A stretch of DNA of 20,902 nucleotides from Thermacetogenium sp. UBA5472 (lineage in GTDB: Bacteria; Bacillota; DSM-12270; Thermacetogeniales; Thermacetogeniaceae), in contig DIQC01000068.1 of NCBI GenBank assembly GCA_002426495.1, positions 1,180-22,081 on the forward strand. The letters are read 5' to 3'. Positions 1 through 6,899 of this stretch are shown here, in pieces. Position 1 is the first letter of the stretch. The number at the start of each line of letters is the position of its first letter. The notes under the pieces were generated by a model that saw only the letters and a list, made by a program, of their open reading frames with translations, made no database searches and was not told the origin of the DNA. The translations under genes and the position numbers were made by a program.

Positions 1-143
1 CGCATGGGCGGGGGTGATCCCTGTTGCCTGATCTGCGTAACTCCTGCCCTGTGGTGTTCCCCGCATGGGCGGGGGTGATCCTCAATCAAGGTGCTGCTTC
101 AAGAATGACTGATAAGTGTTCCCCGCATGGGCGGGGGTGATCC
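1..143 (+). CRISPR. End of a type I-E-like CRISPR array (3 repeats, 2 spacers in window)
   Basis: Two full identical 28-nt repeats lie at 54-81 and 116-143, and the last 20 nt of a third lie at 1-20. They have the form GTGTTCCCCGC...GGGGGTGATCC with a short palindromic stem (CCCCGC/GCGGGG) around ATGG. Spacers are 33 nt (21-53) and 34 nt (82-115), giving a 61-62 nt period. Repeat length, stem and period match the type I-E class known from E. coli. In that class the leader lies upstream of the GTGTTCC end, so 143 is probably the leader-distal end and the array continues left of the window. The last repeat is not degenerate. No cas gene is visible here. Confidence 0.93.
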
Positions 144-228
144 TTTAGGAATGCGCACCATCACGCTTGGTAGTCCGCGTATGACATTATCACAGAATAA
201 CTATACTTCCTCAAAAAGTCTCAAAAAA

Positions 229-250
229 GTTATTGACATATGTCAATAAC
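229..250. promoter_or_regulatory. Perfect 22-bp palindrome overlapping the -35 box (operator 1)
   Basis: The sequence reads as a perfect inverted repeat with core TGACATATGTCA (234-245), flanked by GTTAT and ATAAC. It covers the -35 hexamer of the promoter at 233-260, so a protein bound here would block RNA polymerase. The same 12-bp core recurs at 274-285. The binding protein is unknown. The DUF134 HTH protein encoded just downstream is one candidate, by inference only. Confidence 0.75.
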
Positions 251-260
251 GTAGTATAAT
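233..260 (+). promoter_or_regulatory. Sigma-A-type promoter of the DUF5320/DUF134 cluster
   Basis: TTGACA (233-238) and TATAAT (255-260) are both perfect consensus hexamers separated by 16 bp. The predicted transcription start is near 267, giving a leader of about 40 nt before the ATG at 309. A palindrome covers the -35 box and its second copy lies in the transcribed leader, so the promoter should be strong but tightly repressed. Confidence 0.85.
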
Positions 261-272
261 AAAAATAGTTAA

Positions 273-286
273 ATGACATATGTCAT
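273..286. promoter_or_regulatory. 14-bp palindrome in the leader (operator 2)
   Basis: ATGACATATGTCAT is a perfect palindrome with the same core as operator 1. The two centres (239.5 and 279.5) are 40 bp apart, close to four helical turns, so both sites face the same side of the DNA. This is compatible with cooperative or looped repressor binding around the start point. Confidence 0.7.
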
Positions 287-308
287 AAACTATGAGGAGG
301 TGAATGTT

Positions 309-578
309 ATGCCGAGAAGAAATGGAACAGGCCCAATGGGCGCTGGAGCAAAGACCGGAAGAGGGCTAGGACTTTGCACAGGAAGGGATGGCGCTGGTTT
401 TGGAATGGGACGGGGGCTTGCCTGCAGACGCGGTTTTGGCGGTGGCTTTGGCAGGGGTTATGCTATAAATCAGGATTCAGGAAAAACAAATAAAAACTTT
501 CTCCAAGAACAAAAAGAATTATTGCAAAGCCGACTGGAGGCCATTGATGAACAATTAGAGGACGAGGCCAATAACTAG
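309..578 (+). CDS. DUF5320-type Gly/Arg-rich small protein
   Basis: An 89-aa protein starting MPRRNGTGPMGAGAKTGRG. The N-terminal half (about residues 1-50) is rich in Gly, Arg and Met with two Cys (in LGLCTG and LACRRG). The C-terminal third is a charged helix (EQKELLQSRLEAIDEQLEDE) likely to form a coiled coil. This matches the DUF5320 family, which is often encoded beside DUF134 proteins and dinitrogenase Fe-Mo cofactor-type proteins; its function is unknown. I chose ATG 309 because AGGAGGTG lies at 295-302. An in-frame ATG at 273 sits inside the operator palindrome, only about 6 nt after the predicted transcription start and without a Shine-Dalgarno site. It is first in an apparent operon with the DUF134 gene 72 bp downstream. 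Confidence 0.85.
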   Translation: MPRRNGTGPMGAGAKTGRGLGLCTGRDGAGFGMGRGLACRRGFGGGFGRGYAINQDSGKTNKNFLQEQKELLQSRLEAIDEQLEDEANN

Positions 579-601
579 AGAATCTAAATGAGTATCAGAG
601 G

Positions 602-627
602 TAACCGGAGGACGCTCTGGTTATTTC
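602..627 (+). terminator. Weak hairpin between the DUF5320 and DUF134 genes
   Basis: TAACCGGAG (602-610) can pair with CTCTGGTTA (615-623) through nine base pairs, one a G-U wobble, around the loop GACG. It is followed by only TTTC, so it is at best a leaky terminator or an mRNA-processing/stability hairpin. TCTGGTTAT is repeated at 616-624 and 626-634. Confidence 0.35.
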
Positions 628-650
628 TGGTTATATTGAGGTGATAGATC

Positions 651-1025
651 ATGCCAAGACCTATGAAATGGAGAAAGGTATGCCGCCTACCAGAAAGGAA
701 TAAATTTGGTCCTCTTGATTCAGCATCGAATGATCAGGATCAAATAAACATGACGGTTGACGAATATGAAACCATAAGACTCATTGATTTAGAAGGCTTT
801 ACTCAAGAAGAGTGTGCCAAACAAATGAATATTGCTCGTACTACCGTGCAGGGAATATATGTGGAAGCGAGAAGAAAATTAGCTGAATCATTGGTGAATG
901 GTAAAGTGCTGACAATTACAGGGGGCGAATACCGGCTCTGTGATGGATTAGAAAATAGTTGTGGCCGTGGCTGTCATAGGCATGGGCGTGGCAGGCGTGC
1001 AGGTAATAAGGGCCGAGGTGACTAA
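651..1025 (+). CDS. DUF134 family HTH DNA-binding protein
   Basis: A 124-aa protein whose opening MPRPMKWRKVC and the segment MTVDEYETIRLIDLEGFTQEECAKQM identify the DUF134 family. Residues of about 45-90 form a sigma-70-region-4-like helix-turn-helix (TQEECAKQMNIARTTVQGIY), so it should bind DNA. The tail from about residue 97 is rich in Cys, His, Gly and Arg (CDGLENSCGRGCHRHGRGRR) and could bind metal. The ATG at 651 follows TGAGGTGA at 637-644. The family has no established function; members usually sit beside DUF5320, NifX/NifB-like and Mrp-type ATPase genes. Here only DUF5320 and a broken MBL-fold gene accompany it. It may repress its own operon through the TGACATATGTCA sites, which is inference. 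Confidence 0.88.
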   Translation: MPRPMKWRKVCRLPERNKFGPLDSASNDQDQINMTVDEYETIRLIDLEGFTQEECAKQMNIARTTVQGIYVEARRKLAESLVNGKVLTITGGEYRLCDGLENSCGRGCHRHGRGRRAGNKGRGD

Positions 1026-1101
1026 CTAAGGAAAGGCAGAAAAATGCTGTTTACAATAAAACAATGAAACTGCTTTTTGAAAAGGGTGGTGGGCAAAGAT
1101 A

Positions 1102-1446
1102 ATGATTATCAAAACATTGGTGGAGAACACATCAATGTTTAAAAATTTCGGTAGCGAACACGGCCTTAGTCTGTATATAGAAACAAAGTATCATAGAATA
1201 CTGTTTGATGTGGGAGCCAGCGAATTGTTTTTTGAAAATTCCAAAAGAATGGATGTAAACATTGCTGATGTTGATTTCCTTGTAATCTCACATGGACATT
1301 ACGACCATGGCGGTGGTTTAAAAGCATTTTTGCAAGGCATGAAGGAATCTAGAGGAAAAGTGCAAGTGATTGACGTTTTCTATCTGCTTCAGGAAGCAAC
1401 CGTCTCCTGCCTGCTTGTTGAGTCCCTTGATAATATTGTGTTATGA
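1102..1446 (+). pseudogene. Truncated metallo-beta-lactamase-fold hydrolase
   Basis: The 114-aa reading frame begins like MBL-fold proteins of the dihydropterin/aminobenzene-phosphate synthase-like group (LVENTS at residues 6-11, ILFDVGAS at 33-40) and carries the metal-binding motif HGHYDHGGG (64-72). Family members are usually about 250-280 aa. Recognisable similarity stops near residue 78 (GGLKAFLQ), and the last about 36 residues look unrelated before the stop at 1444. The second half, with the remaining metal ligands, is missing, so it is unlikely to be active. A REP-like hairpin starts 50 bp after the stop, and mnmG follows. The break looks like a deletion or rearrangement end point. 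It follows the DUF134 gene by 76 bp. Confidence 0.7.
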
Positions 1447-1495
1447 TACGGATGCAGTGACACAGGCTATATATCTGCAAAGGCAAAAAGGGATT

Positions 1496-1522
1496 GACAC
1501 AGGAGAACCGTCCCCCTGTGTC
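1496..1522 (+). repeat. REP-like hairpin, copy 1
   Basis: GACACAG (1496-1502) pairs perfectly with CTGTGTC (1516-1522) around a 13-nt loop containing AGAACCGTCCCC. The same loop core occurs at 7162-7172, 14571-14580 and, inverted, 13422-13432 beside the RAYT transposase gene. It lies between the broken MBL-fold gene and mnmG. A partial extra copy of the left arm (TGACACAGG) lies at about 1458-1466. Confidence 0.75.
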
Positions 1523-1543
1523 TGTTAATGGAGGGCTGTTGTA

Positions 1544-3397
1544 ATGGTCTATGATGTAATTGTTATCGGTGCGGGGCATGCAGGCTGTGAGGCAGCCCTG
1601 GCAGCGGCAAGAATGGGATGTAAAACCCTCTTAATCACATTGAACCTTGATTATGTGGCCTTAATGCCCTGTAATCCGGCGGTGGGTGGTCCGGGGAAGG
1701 CACACCTGGTCAGAGAGGTGGACGCCCTGGGCGGGGAGATAGGGTTGAATACAGATAAAACCTTTATTCAGATGCGTATGCTCAACACAGGTAAGGGGCC
1801 TGCGGTGCGTGCCCTGCGAGCGCAGGTGGATAAAGTGGGGTACCAGCGCGCAATGCTGAAGACCCTGCAGGGACAGTCGAACCTTGATCTAAGTCAGGGA
1901 ATTGTGGAGCGGGTTCTTGTTTCTAACGGGCGAGTGACGGGTGTAGAGACCCAGACGGGAACAAGGTATGAAGCCCAAACGGTTGTACTCACTACCGGCA
2001 CCTATCTGCGGGGCAGGATCATCATCGGGGATATGGGCTTCGCCGGGGGGCCTAACGGCCAGATTGCAGCACAGGGGTTGTCAGAATCACTCTCAGACCT
2101 TGGATTTGAACTGCTTCGCTTTAAAACAGGCACACCTCCCAGGGTTGATCGTAAGAGCATCGATTTTTCAGAATTATCTGAACAGCACGGCGATCCGGAG
2201 CCACTTTTTTTCTCATTTATTTCACCCAGGGAGAAAAGAGAGCAGCTGTCCTGCTGGCTGACCTACAGCAATGAACAGACACATGACATTGTTCGAGAGA
2301 ACCTGCATAGATCCCCTCTTTACTCTGAGGAGAACAGCAGTGCGGGGCCCAGGTATTGTCCTTCTTTTGAGGAAAAGGTGGTTAATTTTCCAGCACGGCG
2401 CCGTCATCAGATTTTTCTCGAGCCTGAGGGCTGGGATACAGATGAGTATTATGTCCAGGGGATGTACACCAGTCTACCTGAGGATATTCAGTTGGCGATT
2501 TTGCGTACTATCCCAGGCATGAAAGAGGTTCACATCATCCGTGCCGGCTATGGGATCGAATATGACGCCCTGGTTCCCGCACAATTGGATGCTACCTTGC
2601 AGTCAAAAGAAATTAAAGGCTTTTTCACTGCAGGTCAGATCAACGGAACATCTGGTTATGAGGAGGCCGCAGCCCAAGGAATATTGGCGGGAATCAATGC
2701 AGCTTTATTTGTTAAGGAAAGGGGACCGCTGATCCTTAAAAGATCTGAGGCCTATATTGGGGTGTTGATCGATGATCTGATTACCAAGGGTGTTCGGGAA
2801 CCATACCGCATATTAACTTCCCGGGCGGAATTTAGGCTGCTGCTTCGTCAGGATAACGCTGATCTGCGTTTGACTGAAACAGGTAGGCGTGTGGGGCTGG
2901 TATCTGATGAACGCTATCGCATTTATTTGGAAAAGGTCAGACAATTGAAAGAGGGAAAGGCTTGGCTGCAGAAGACTAAAATATCACCAACCTCACAGGT
3001 GCAGGAATATCTTAAGGCGAAAGGCAGTGCTCCCCTTAAAGGGGGAGTCTCCCTCGATGAATTTCTCAGGCGTCCGGAAATAACCTTTTCTGATCTGATG
3101 GCCTTGGCGGGCGATCAAGATCTGTCACCTGAAGTTGGTGAGGTATTGGAGATAGAGAACAAATATGCAGGGTATTTGCATAGACAGGAGTCTCATGTGG
3201 CACGTATGGAAAAATTGGAGAACAAGCGGCTCCCCGAACATATTGATTACAATCAGATGCGAGGACTGTCCAGGGAGGCACAGGAAAAATTAATAAAGGT
3301 GCGCCCTGGCACATTGGGCCAAGCATCACGCATACCGGGGGTTACACCCGCTGATGTTTCTGTTTTATGGGTGGCTTTGGAACACAGGAAGGCCTAA
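1544..3397 (+). CDS. mnmG: tRNA U34 carboxymethylaminomethyl-modifying enzyme MnmG (GidA)
   Basis: A 617-aa FAD protein, near the usual length of about 620-630 aa. Its partner MnmE and it install the (carboxymethyl)aminomethyl group at C5 of wobble uridine 34 in tRNAs reading NNA/NNG codons. Visible marks are the N-terminal dinucleotide-binding loop VIGAGHAGCEAA, the family block CNPAVGG...LVREVDALGG with Cys43, and AGPRYCPSFEEK with Cys272; these match the two catalytic-region Cys of E. coli MnmG. The C-terminal MnmE/tRNA-binding domain is intact (YAGYLHRQ...KLENKRLPE...GQASRIPGVTPADVSVL). ATG 1544 follows GGAGGG at 1530-1535. Unlike the usual origin-proximal setting there is no mnmE or rsmG neighbour. 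A decayed second copy of its last codons lies at 3444-3464. Confidence 0.97.
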   Translation: MVYDVIVIGAGHAGCEAALAAARMGCKTLLITLNLDYVALMPCNPAVGGPGKAHLVREVDALGGEIGLNTDKTFIQMRMLNTGKGPAVRALRAQVDKVGYQRAMLKTLQGQSNLDLSQGIVERVLVSNGRVTGVETQTGTRYEAQTVVLTTGTYLRGRIIIGDMGFAGGPNGQIAAQGLSESLSDLGFELLRFKTGTPPRVDRKSIDFSELSEQHGDPEPLFFSFISPREKREQLSCWLTYSNEQTHDIVRENLHRSPLYSEENSSAGPRYCPSFEEKVVNFPARRRHQIFLEPEGWDTDEYYVQGMYTSLPEDIQLAILRTIPGMKEVHIIRAGYGIEYDALVPAQLDATLQSKEIKGFFTAGQINGTSGYEEAAAQGILAGINAALFVKERGPLILKRSEAYIGVLIDDLITKGVREPYRILTSRAEFRLLLRQDNADLRLTETGRRVGLVSDERYRIYLEKVRQLKEGKAWLQKTKISPTSQVQEYLKAKGSAPLKGGVSLDEFLRRPEITFSDLMALAGDQDLSPEVGEVLEIENKYAGYLHRQESHVARMEKLENKRLPEHIDYNQMRGLSREAQEKLIKVRPGTLGQASRIPGVTPADVSVLWVALEHRKA

Positions 3398-3428
3398 GGT
3401 GGGGAACCGGGTCAGTATAATATGGAGT

Positions 3429-3464
3429 AAATCACCGTGTCCGTGGAACACAGGAAGGTTTAAG
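3429..3464 (+). pseudogene. Remnant of a second mnmG 3' end
   Basis: The 21-nt mnmG terminus TGGAACACAGGAAGG plus CCTAAG (3378-3398) recurs at 3444-3464 with only CC changed to TT. In frame the copy reads ITVSVEHRKV-stop against DVSVLWVALEHRKA-stop, as if 15 bp had been lost. It abuts, and slightly overlaps, the end of the convergent VWA gene (stop at 3460-3462). This suggests that an earlier mnmG allele ended here. Confidence 0.5.
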
Positions 3465-5187
3465 ATTGGATAATTTTCCTTTCCCTATGGATGATCTCAA
3501 TCAAAGTTGCGCTATCATCCAGGCTGTCCATGATATAAACGCTTCCTTTTGCCTTTTCTGCAAGTTCTTCAAGAAATTCCTGGTTAGAAGCTACCCCTAT
3601 ACAGAGCAGTTTCGCCTTGGTTTCATTGATCATATCAGCTGCTCGCAGGGCATCCTGCTGAGGATTGATTGTCCATTTACCTGTTGTCGGCATTCCGTCT
3701 GTAATCAGTATTAACAGCGGGTTGCGTACCTGCCGGTTTTTTATTAACTTGATCGATTTGTATATCCCATCAGCAAGGGGTGTTAAACCCTGAGGTTGGA
3801 GGGATTTTATTCCCGCTTTCAAGCGGGTATAATTTCTTGTAAAGGGTACGGCTACCCTTGCCTCTCGCCCCTGAAAAACAACCACCGCAATTTTATCCCG
3901 GGTCACCAAAAAAAGATGCTCCACAAGGTATTTGATCGCCTTCGTTTTTGGCCCAATCATACTGGCACTTCCGTCCAATACCAGGCACATGTCCACAGGC
4001 TGTGAAAATTCCTTTTTGTGTACTCTGATATCATCTTGCGTGATCCTGAATGACGGGCGTTTTTCTAAGAGGCTGTTTTTGGCAGCATTCATGACAGTTT
4101 CCGGTACAGCTATACTCCCCATCCATGAATCCTCCATGGATGTTGTTGATTTACTGTTATAAGTGTAATGTTTTTGCCTGTTTTTGAGCCGGGTATTGCT
4201 GACAGAGCGAAATTTGCCCCGCGGAACCGGCAGTTTGCGGATCATTCTCCGCAGCTGTGCTTCCAGTTCATGCTGATGCTCAGTCATAAAACTTAAGAGA
4301 CTTTGCCCTTCCTTGGTGAGGGTATCTGCAAACCATCCCCTCTTAATAATACCGGCTTCAGCGGCACCTAGAATCAAACCCCTCAAATTGCCGTTTCTGT
4401 TGCGCAGGTTGGAGAGAGGCTTTTTCCGGCGAAATGGTCCCGGTTGGAATGTTTGTAGGAATTCAATAACATCATCAGCACCACTTAAAATTGTGGAAAG
4501 GGACATAGACATATTCCAAAGTCGGTATTCATCAGGTTCAAGGCCTAGATAACTGAGCTGATCCATCTGTTGGCGCTTTTCTACATGATAAATATTATCT
4601 ATTTTTCTGATTTCAATCTTTTGTCTGGCCAGCTCTGTTTCTATGGTATCCACAAGGCAGAGTATGAGACAATAATGCTCCGGCGCTAGATCAGTTATCA
4701 AAAGATGAACATGGCTGTTCTTTTTTTGGTCCTTTTGCTCAGTGTCAGTTTTTTCTTTGTGAGTGCTCAATGCGTCTTTCAGGCTTTCTGAAGTTTCACC
4801 TGTTCTAAAAGCTATTCGCCCAAAATAAGAACGCAAGTGCGGCTCGATATCCTTACCTTTATAATAAATGTTGAGATAAGTCCTTACTGTTCGTGCAATG
4901 GCTAAAGTCAATGACCTTATATCCACCAGTGCAGGTTCATGGTATGTATCCACATGAATCACCTGGCCGGGGTCTTTGTGATGTGCCGTGACCTGTCCCA
5001 CATCCCTATTCATAAGAATACGAATTTCCTCAGGATGCAAAGGATTGATGCTGTGCAGGTAATGACTGACAACAGTTGACTCCCCAATCCTGAATCCCTG
5101 TTTTTGAGAAAGGCTGGCCGTAATCTGTGTTATTAGCTCTTTATGCTGTTTGGGTGACAAATAATCCAAGAACAGGTTCACTGACAT
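3460..5187 (-). CDS. VWA (MIDAS) domain protein, partner of the AAA+ ATPase
   Basis: A 575-aa protein with a C-terminal von Willebrand factor A domain from about residue 398 to 570. It has a complete MIDAS: DGSAS (405-409), Thr469 in GLTPL and Asp497 in ITDG, so it should bind a divalent metal and a partner protein. The first about 390 residues are not a recognisable ATPase; they contain a charged linker (about 138-157) and basic segments (about 253-265, 318-345). It resembles the ChlD/BchD or CoxE-like subunit of chelatase-type complexes, but without the N-terminal AAA module of true ChlD. The ATG at 5187 has AAGGA upstream. It lies 18 bp after the AAA+ gene, so the two are surely co-transcribed. 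Substrate unknown. Confidence 0.85.
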   Translation of the reverse strand: MSVNLFLDYLSPKQHKELITQITASLSQKQGFRIGESTVVSHYLHSINPLHPEEIRILMNRDVGQVTAHHKDPGQVIHVDTYHEPALVDIRSLTLAIARTVRTYLNIYYKGKDIEPHLRSYFGRIAFRTGETSESLKDALSTHKEKTDTEQKDQKKNSHVHLLITDLAPEHYCLILCLVDTIETELARQKIEIRKIDNIYHVEKRQQMDQLSYLGLEPDEYRLWNMSMSLSTILSGADDVIEFLQTFQPGPFRRKKPLSNLRNRNGNLRGLILGAAEAGIIKRGWFADTLTKEGQSLLSFMTEHQHELEAQLRRMIRKLPVPRGKFRSVSNTRLKNRQKHYTYNSKSTTSMEDSWMGSIAVPETVMNAAKNSLLEKRPSFRITQDDIRVHKKEFSQPVDMCLVLDGSASMIGPKTKAIKYLVEHLFLVTRDKIAVVVFQGREARVAVPFTRNYTRLKAGIKSLQPQGLTPLADGIYKSIKLIKNRQVRNPLLILITDGMPTTGKWTINPQQDALRAADMINETKAKLLCIGVASNQEFLEELAEKAKGSVYIMDSLDDSATLIEIIHRERKIIQS

Positions 5188-5205
5188 AGCATTCCTTCTT
5201 TTATT

Positions 5206-6417
5206 TTAATGTTCTTTTTCTTTTTTTATGAAATCACCTTCTGGCAGGTCTCGCAGGGACCTTGCCTTTTCAGGTGGAGCAATATCAACGAACTGCTGGT
5301 GTTTTGTCTGATTCCGCTTGACAAATTTAGGCAGCTTAAATCCTGATCCATTTTTTTTATCATCGAGCATCCGGTTACTGTTTACTGTATTCATGATCTC
5401 AGTGAGTGTGGCAGGATTTACACGATGATAAAGAGCCAGGGGAAGTACGGCCATGATATCACTGATCAGCAACTGGTTTCTCTTTCTCAAAGAGCAGTGC
5501 AGGATAGCCGCCTGCCTGATAGCTTCCAATGCTCTCAAACTCTCAATATTGTAATTAATATAGAGATTAGCCAAAAAATTCGTCAGATAATCGGGCATAT
5601 CTATGTCGCACTGCAGGGCAATGTCTTCGATGTTCTTTTTCAATTGTTCCAGTTGGCTTTGCTCCTCTACAGAAAGCCCCCGGTCATCACTCTTCATTGC
5701 CTCATCATTTGTTTTCAAGATATCCACCACCTCCTCAGGTGTGGATGGCCTGCCCATAGGAATCACCAGATCAAAGCGATCGGAAAGCTGTCTGCGGATT
5801 TCAGACAGCGGTCCTGGTTCCTCATCCGGGTTTGAGGCTGCCCAAACAGAGGCTGATACAGGAACTTCTACTAAGGGGAGGCCTGTTTCCTCTATTTGAA
5901 CACGCCCAGGTTTAGTACCCATAGCATCCAGCAGAATGTCGGTGATCTCAGGAGAAGTGTCTGCCAGCCTGTTAATTTCATCGATGAAGATAATGCCCCG
6001 GTGTGCTTGAGGAATTATGCCTGGGAGAAGGGCTGCCTCCGGTTGGGTAGGGTCAGTTAGTTTTTTCAGGTTAATAGTTCCCGCAACAGTCCCGATTTTT
6101 GCTGAATGAGATATTTCCAGAAAGGGAACAGGGACTTCTTCTGTGCCCACTTCAGCGATTTCATCTGGTGTCAGTTTTGCGTGCTGAGGGCAGTGGGGGT
6201 TATCTGGGTCGCAGTTATAGAGGCAGCCTTTGATTCTGGTTATTTTGGGTAATATTTGTTTGATTGAACGCATAATCGTTGTTTTTCCAGTCCCACGCAG
6301 TCCCTCAGCATGCATATGGAGGGGAATTCCGCGCAAAGCAGAGACCAAAGACATCTCTACTGCTAAAAAAAGAGTTGTATTGCCGGTGTGTCGGGTTAAC
6401 TGTAAATAATTTTTCAA
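5206..6417 (-). CDS. ChlI/MoxR-like AAA+ ATPase
   Basis: A 403-aa AAA+ protein of the magnesium-chelatase-I/MoxR clade. With the start used here it shows Walker A GLRGTGKTT (39-47), a Cys cluster CLYNCDPDNPHC (65-76) like that seen after Walker A in BchI-type proteins, Walker B IIFIDEIN (142-149), sensor 1 WAASNP (192-197) and an arginine-finger region RRQLSDRFD (208-216). A helical lid follows, then a basic tail (about 340-403) with runs of Lys. Such ATPases form hexamers that remodel a target through a VWA partner, here the next gene. The longer in-frame TTG at 6444 lies before the GGAAAGGAG at 6437-6428. The TTG at 6417, 10 nt after that site, is the better start. No tetrapyrrole genes are nearby, so chelatase function is unproven. 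Confidence 0.85.
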   Translation of the reverse strand: MKNYLQLTRHTGNTTLFLAVEMSLVSALRGIPLHMHAEGLRGTGKTTIMRSIKQILPKITRIKGCLYNCDPDNPHCPQHAKLTPDEIAEVGTEEVPVPFLEISHSAKIGTVAGTINLKKLTDPTQPEAALLPGIIPQAHRGIIFIDEINRLADTSPEITDILLDAMGTKPGRVQIEETGLPLVEVPVSASVWAASNPDEEPGPLSEIRRQLSDRFDLVIPMGRPSTPEEVVDILKTNDEAMKSDDRGLSVEEQSQLEQLKKNIEDIALQCDIDMPDYLTNFLANLYINYNIESLRALEAIRQAAILHCSLRKRNQLLISDIMAVLPLALYHRVNPATLTEIMNTVNSNRMLDDKKNGSGFKLPKFVKRNQTKHQQFVDIAPPEKARSLRDLPEGDFIKKEKEH

Positions 6418-6587
6418 TTTAATGGTTCTCCTTTCCCAATCCAAATATCTTTGACGCTTCGATTCATTTCGACATTTAGAGGGCTATTCCTTTTAAAAGT
6501 ACCCACAGCTTTACTAAATGTTCCGGATTGTGTGAGATATGAGTATTAATAGATATGAGCAGGGTGATGGATAGGAAGGAGTACTTT

Positions 6588-6616
6588 TTCACATACTATT
6601 ATATAGTTATTACTAT
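6588..6616 (+). promoter_or_regulatory. Possible promoter of the small HTH gene
   Basis: TTCACA (6588-6593) and TACTAT (6611-6616) are separated by 17 bp, with an AT-rich spacer. They sit about 45 nt upstream of the ATG at 6659. The match is moderate. The rest of the divergent intergenic region (6445-6658) shows only a short direct repeat AGATATGAG at 6535-6543 and 6551-6559. Confidence 0.4.
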
Positions 6617-6658
6617 GTAAATCAATCGCAAATATTTGAAAGAAAAGGATGTGGGGAA

Positions 6659-6874
6659 ATGTATGGATTGGGGCCGCCTTGGAGCTCACAGGTCAGTTTG
6701 CAGCAAATGGTAGAAGATGTAGGGGGGAACTTCGACAAATTTATTTATCTGCTTTCGGTTGGGAGGGCAGATGAAGAAATTGCAGCTGAGACAGGTATTT
6801 CCGTGAAGACAATCGGTCAGTTTCGGGAACACTTTGAACAGTACGGGATCGATTCTGTTATGGGTCAGGATTAA
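6659..6874 (+). CDS. Small helix-turn-helix protein, function unknown
   Basis: A 71-aa protein beginning MYGLGPPWSS. Residues of about 38-62 (RADEEIAAETGISVKTIGQFREHF) form a typical HTH with the turn at ETGIS, so a DNA-binding role is likely. The ATG at 6659 is preceded by AAGGATGTGGGG. I recall similar short proteins in Peptococcaceae, without a known function. It is followed after 25 bp by a gene for a Pro-rich peptide that is probably co-transcribed. It diverges from the AAA+/VWA unit across a 241-bp gap and could regulate it; that is inference. Confidence 0.75.
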   Translation: MYGLGPPWSSQVSLQQMVEDVGGNFDKFIYLLSVGRADEEIAAETGISVKTIGQFREHFEQYGIDSVMGQD

Positions 6875-6899
6875 AAAAATCATATGGGAGGTGATGGTT

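Noticed and set aside
273..308. Longer start for the DUF5320 gene at ATG 273
   Set aside because: That ATG is part of the second operator palindrome, lies only about 6 nt after the predicted transcription start, and has no ribosome-binding site. ATG 309 has AGGAGGTG and matches the family start MPRRNGTGP.
1494..1526. Promoter for mnmG using TTGACA at 1494
   Set aside because: This TTGACA is part of the REP-like stem and no -10 box lies at a proper distance.
1349..1579. Minus-strand frame between the MBL gene and mnmG
   Set aside because: It spans the REP hairpin and the mnmG start; composition gives no sign of a real protein, though a short relic within it is noted as a finding.
5425..5899. 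Plus-strand frames inside the AAA+ gene
   Set aside because: They are antisense to a strongly conserved ATPase and lack ribosome-binding sites and motifs.
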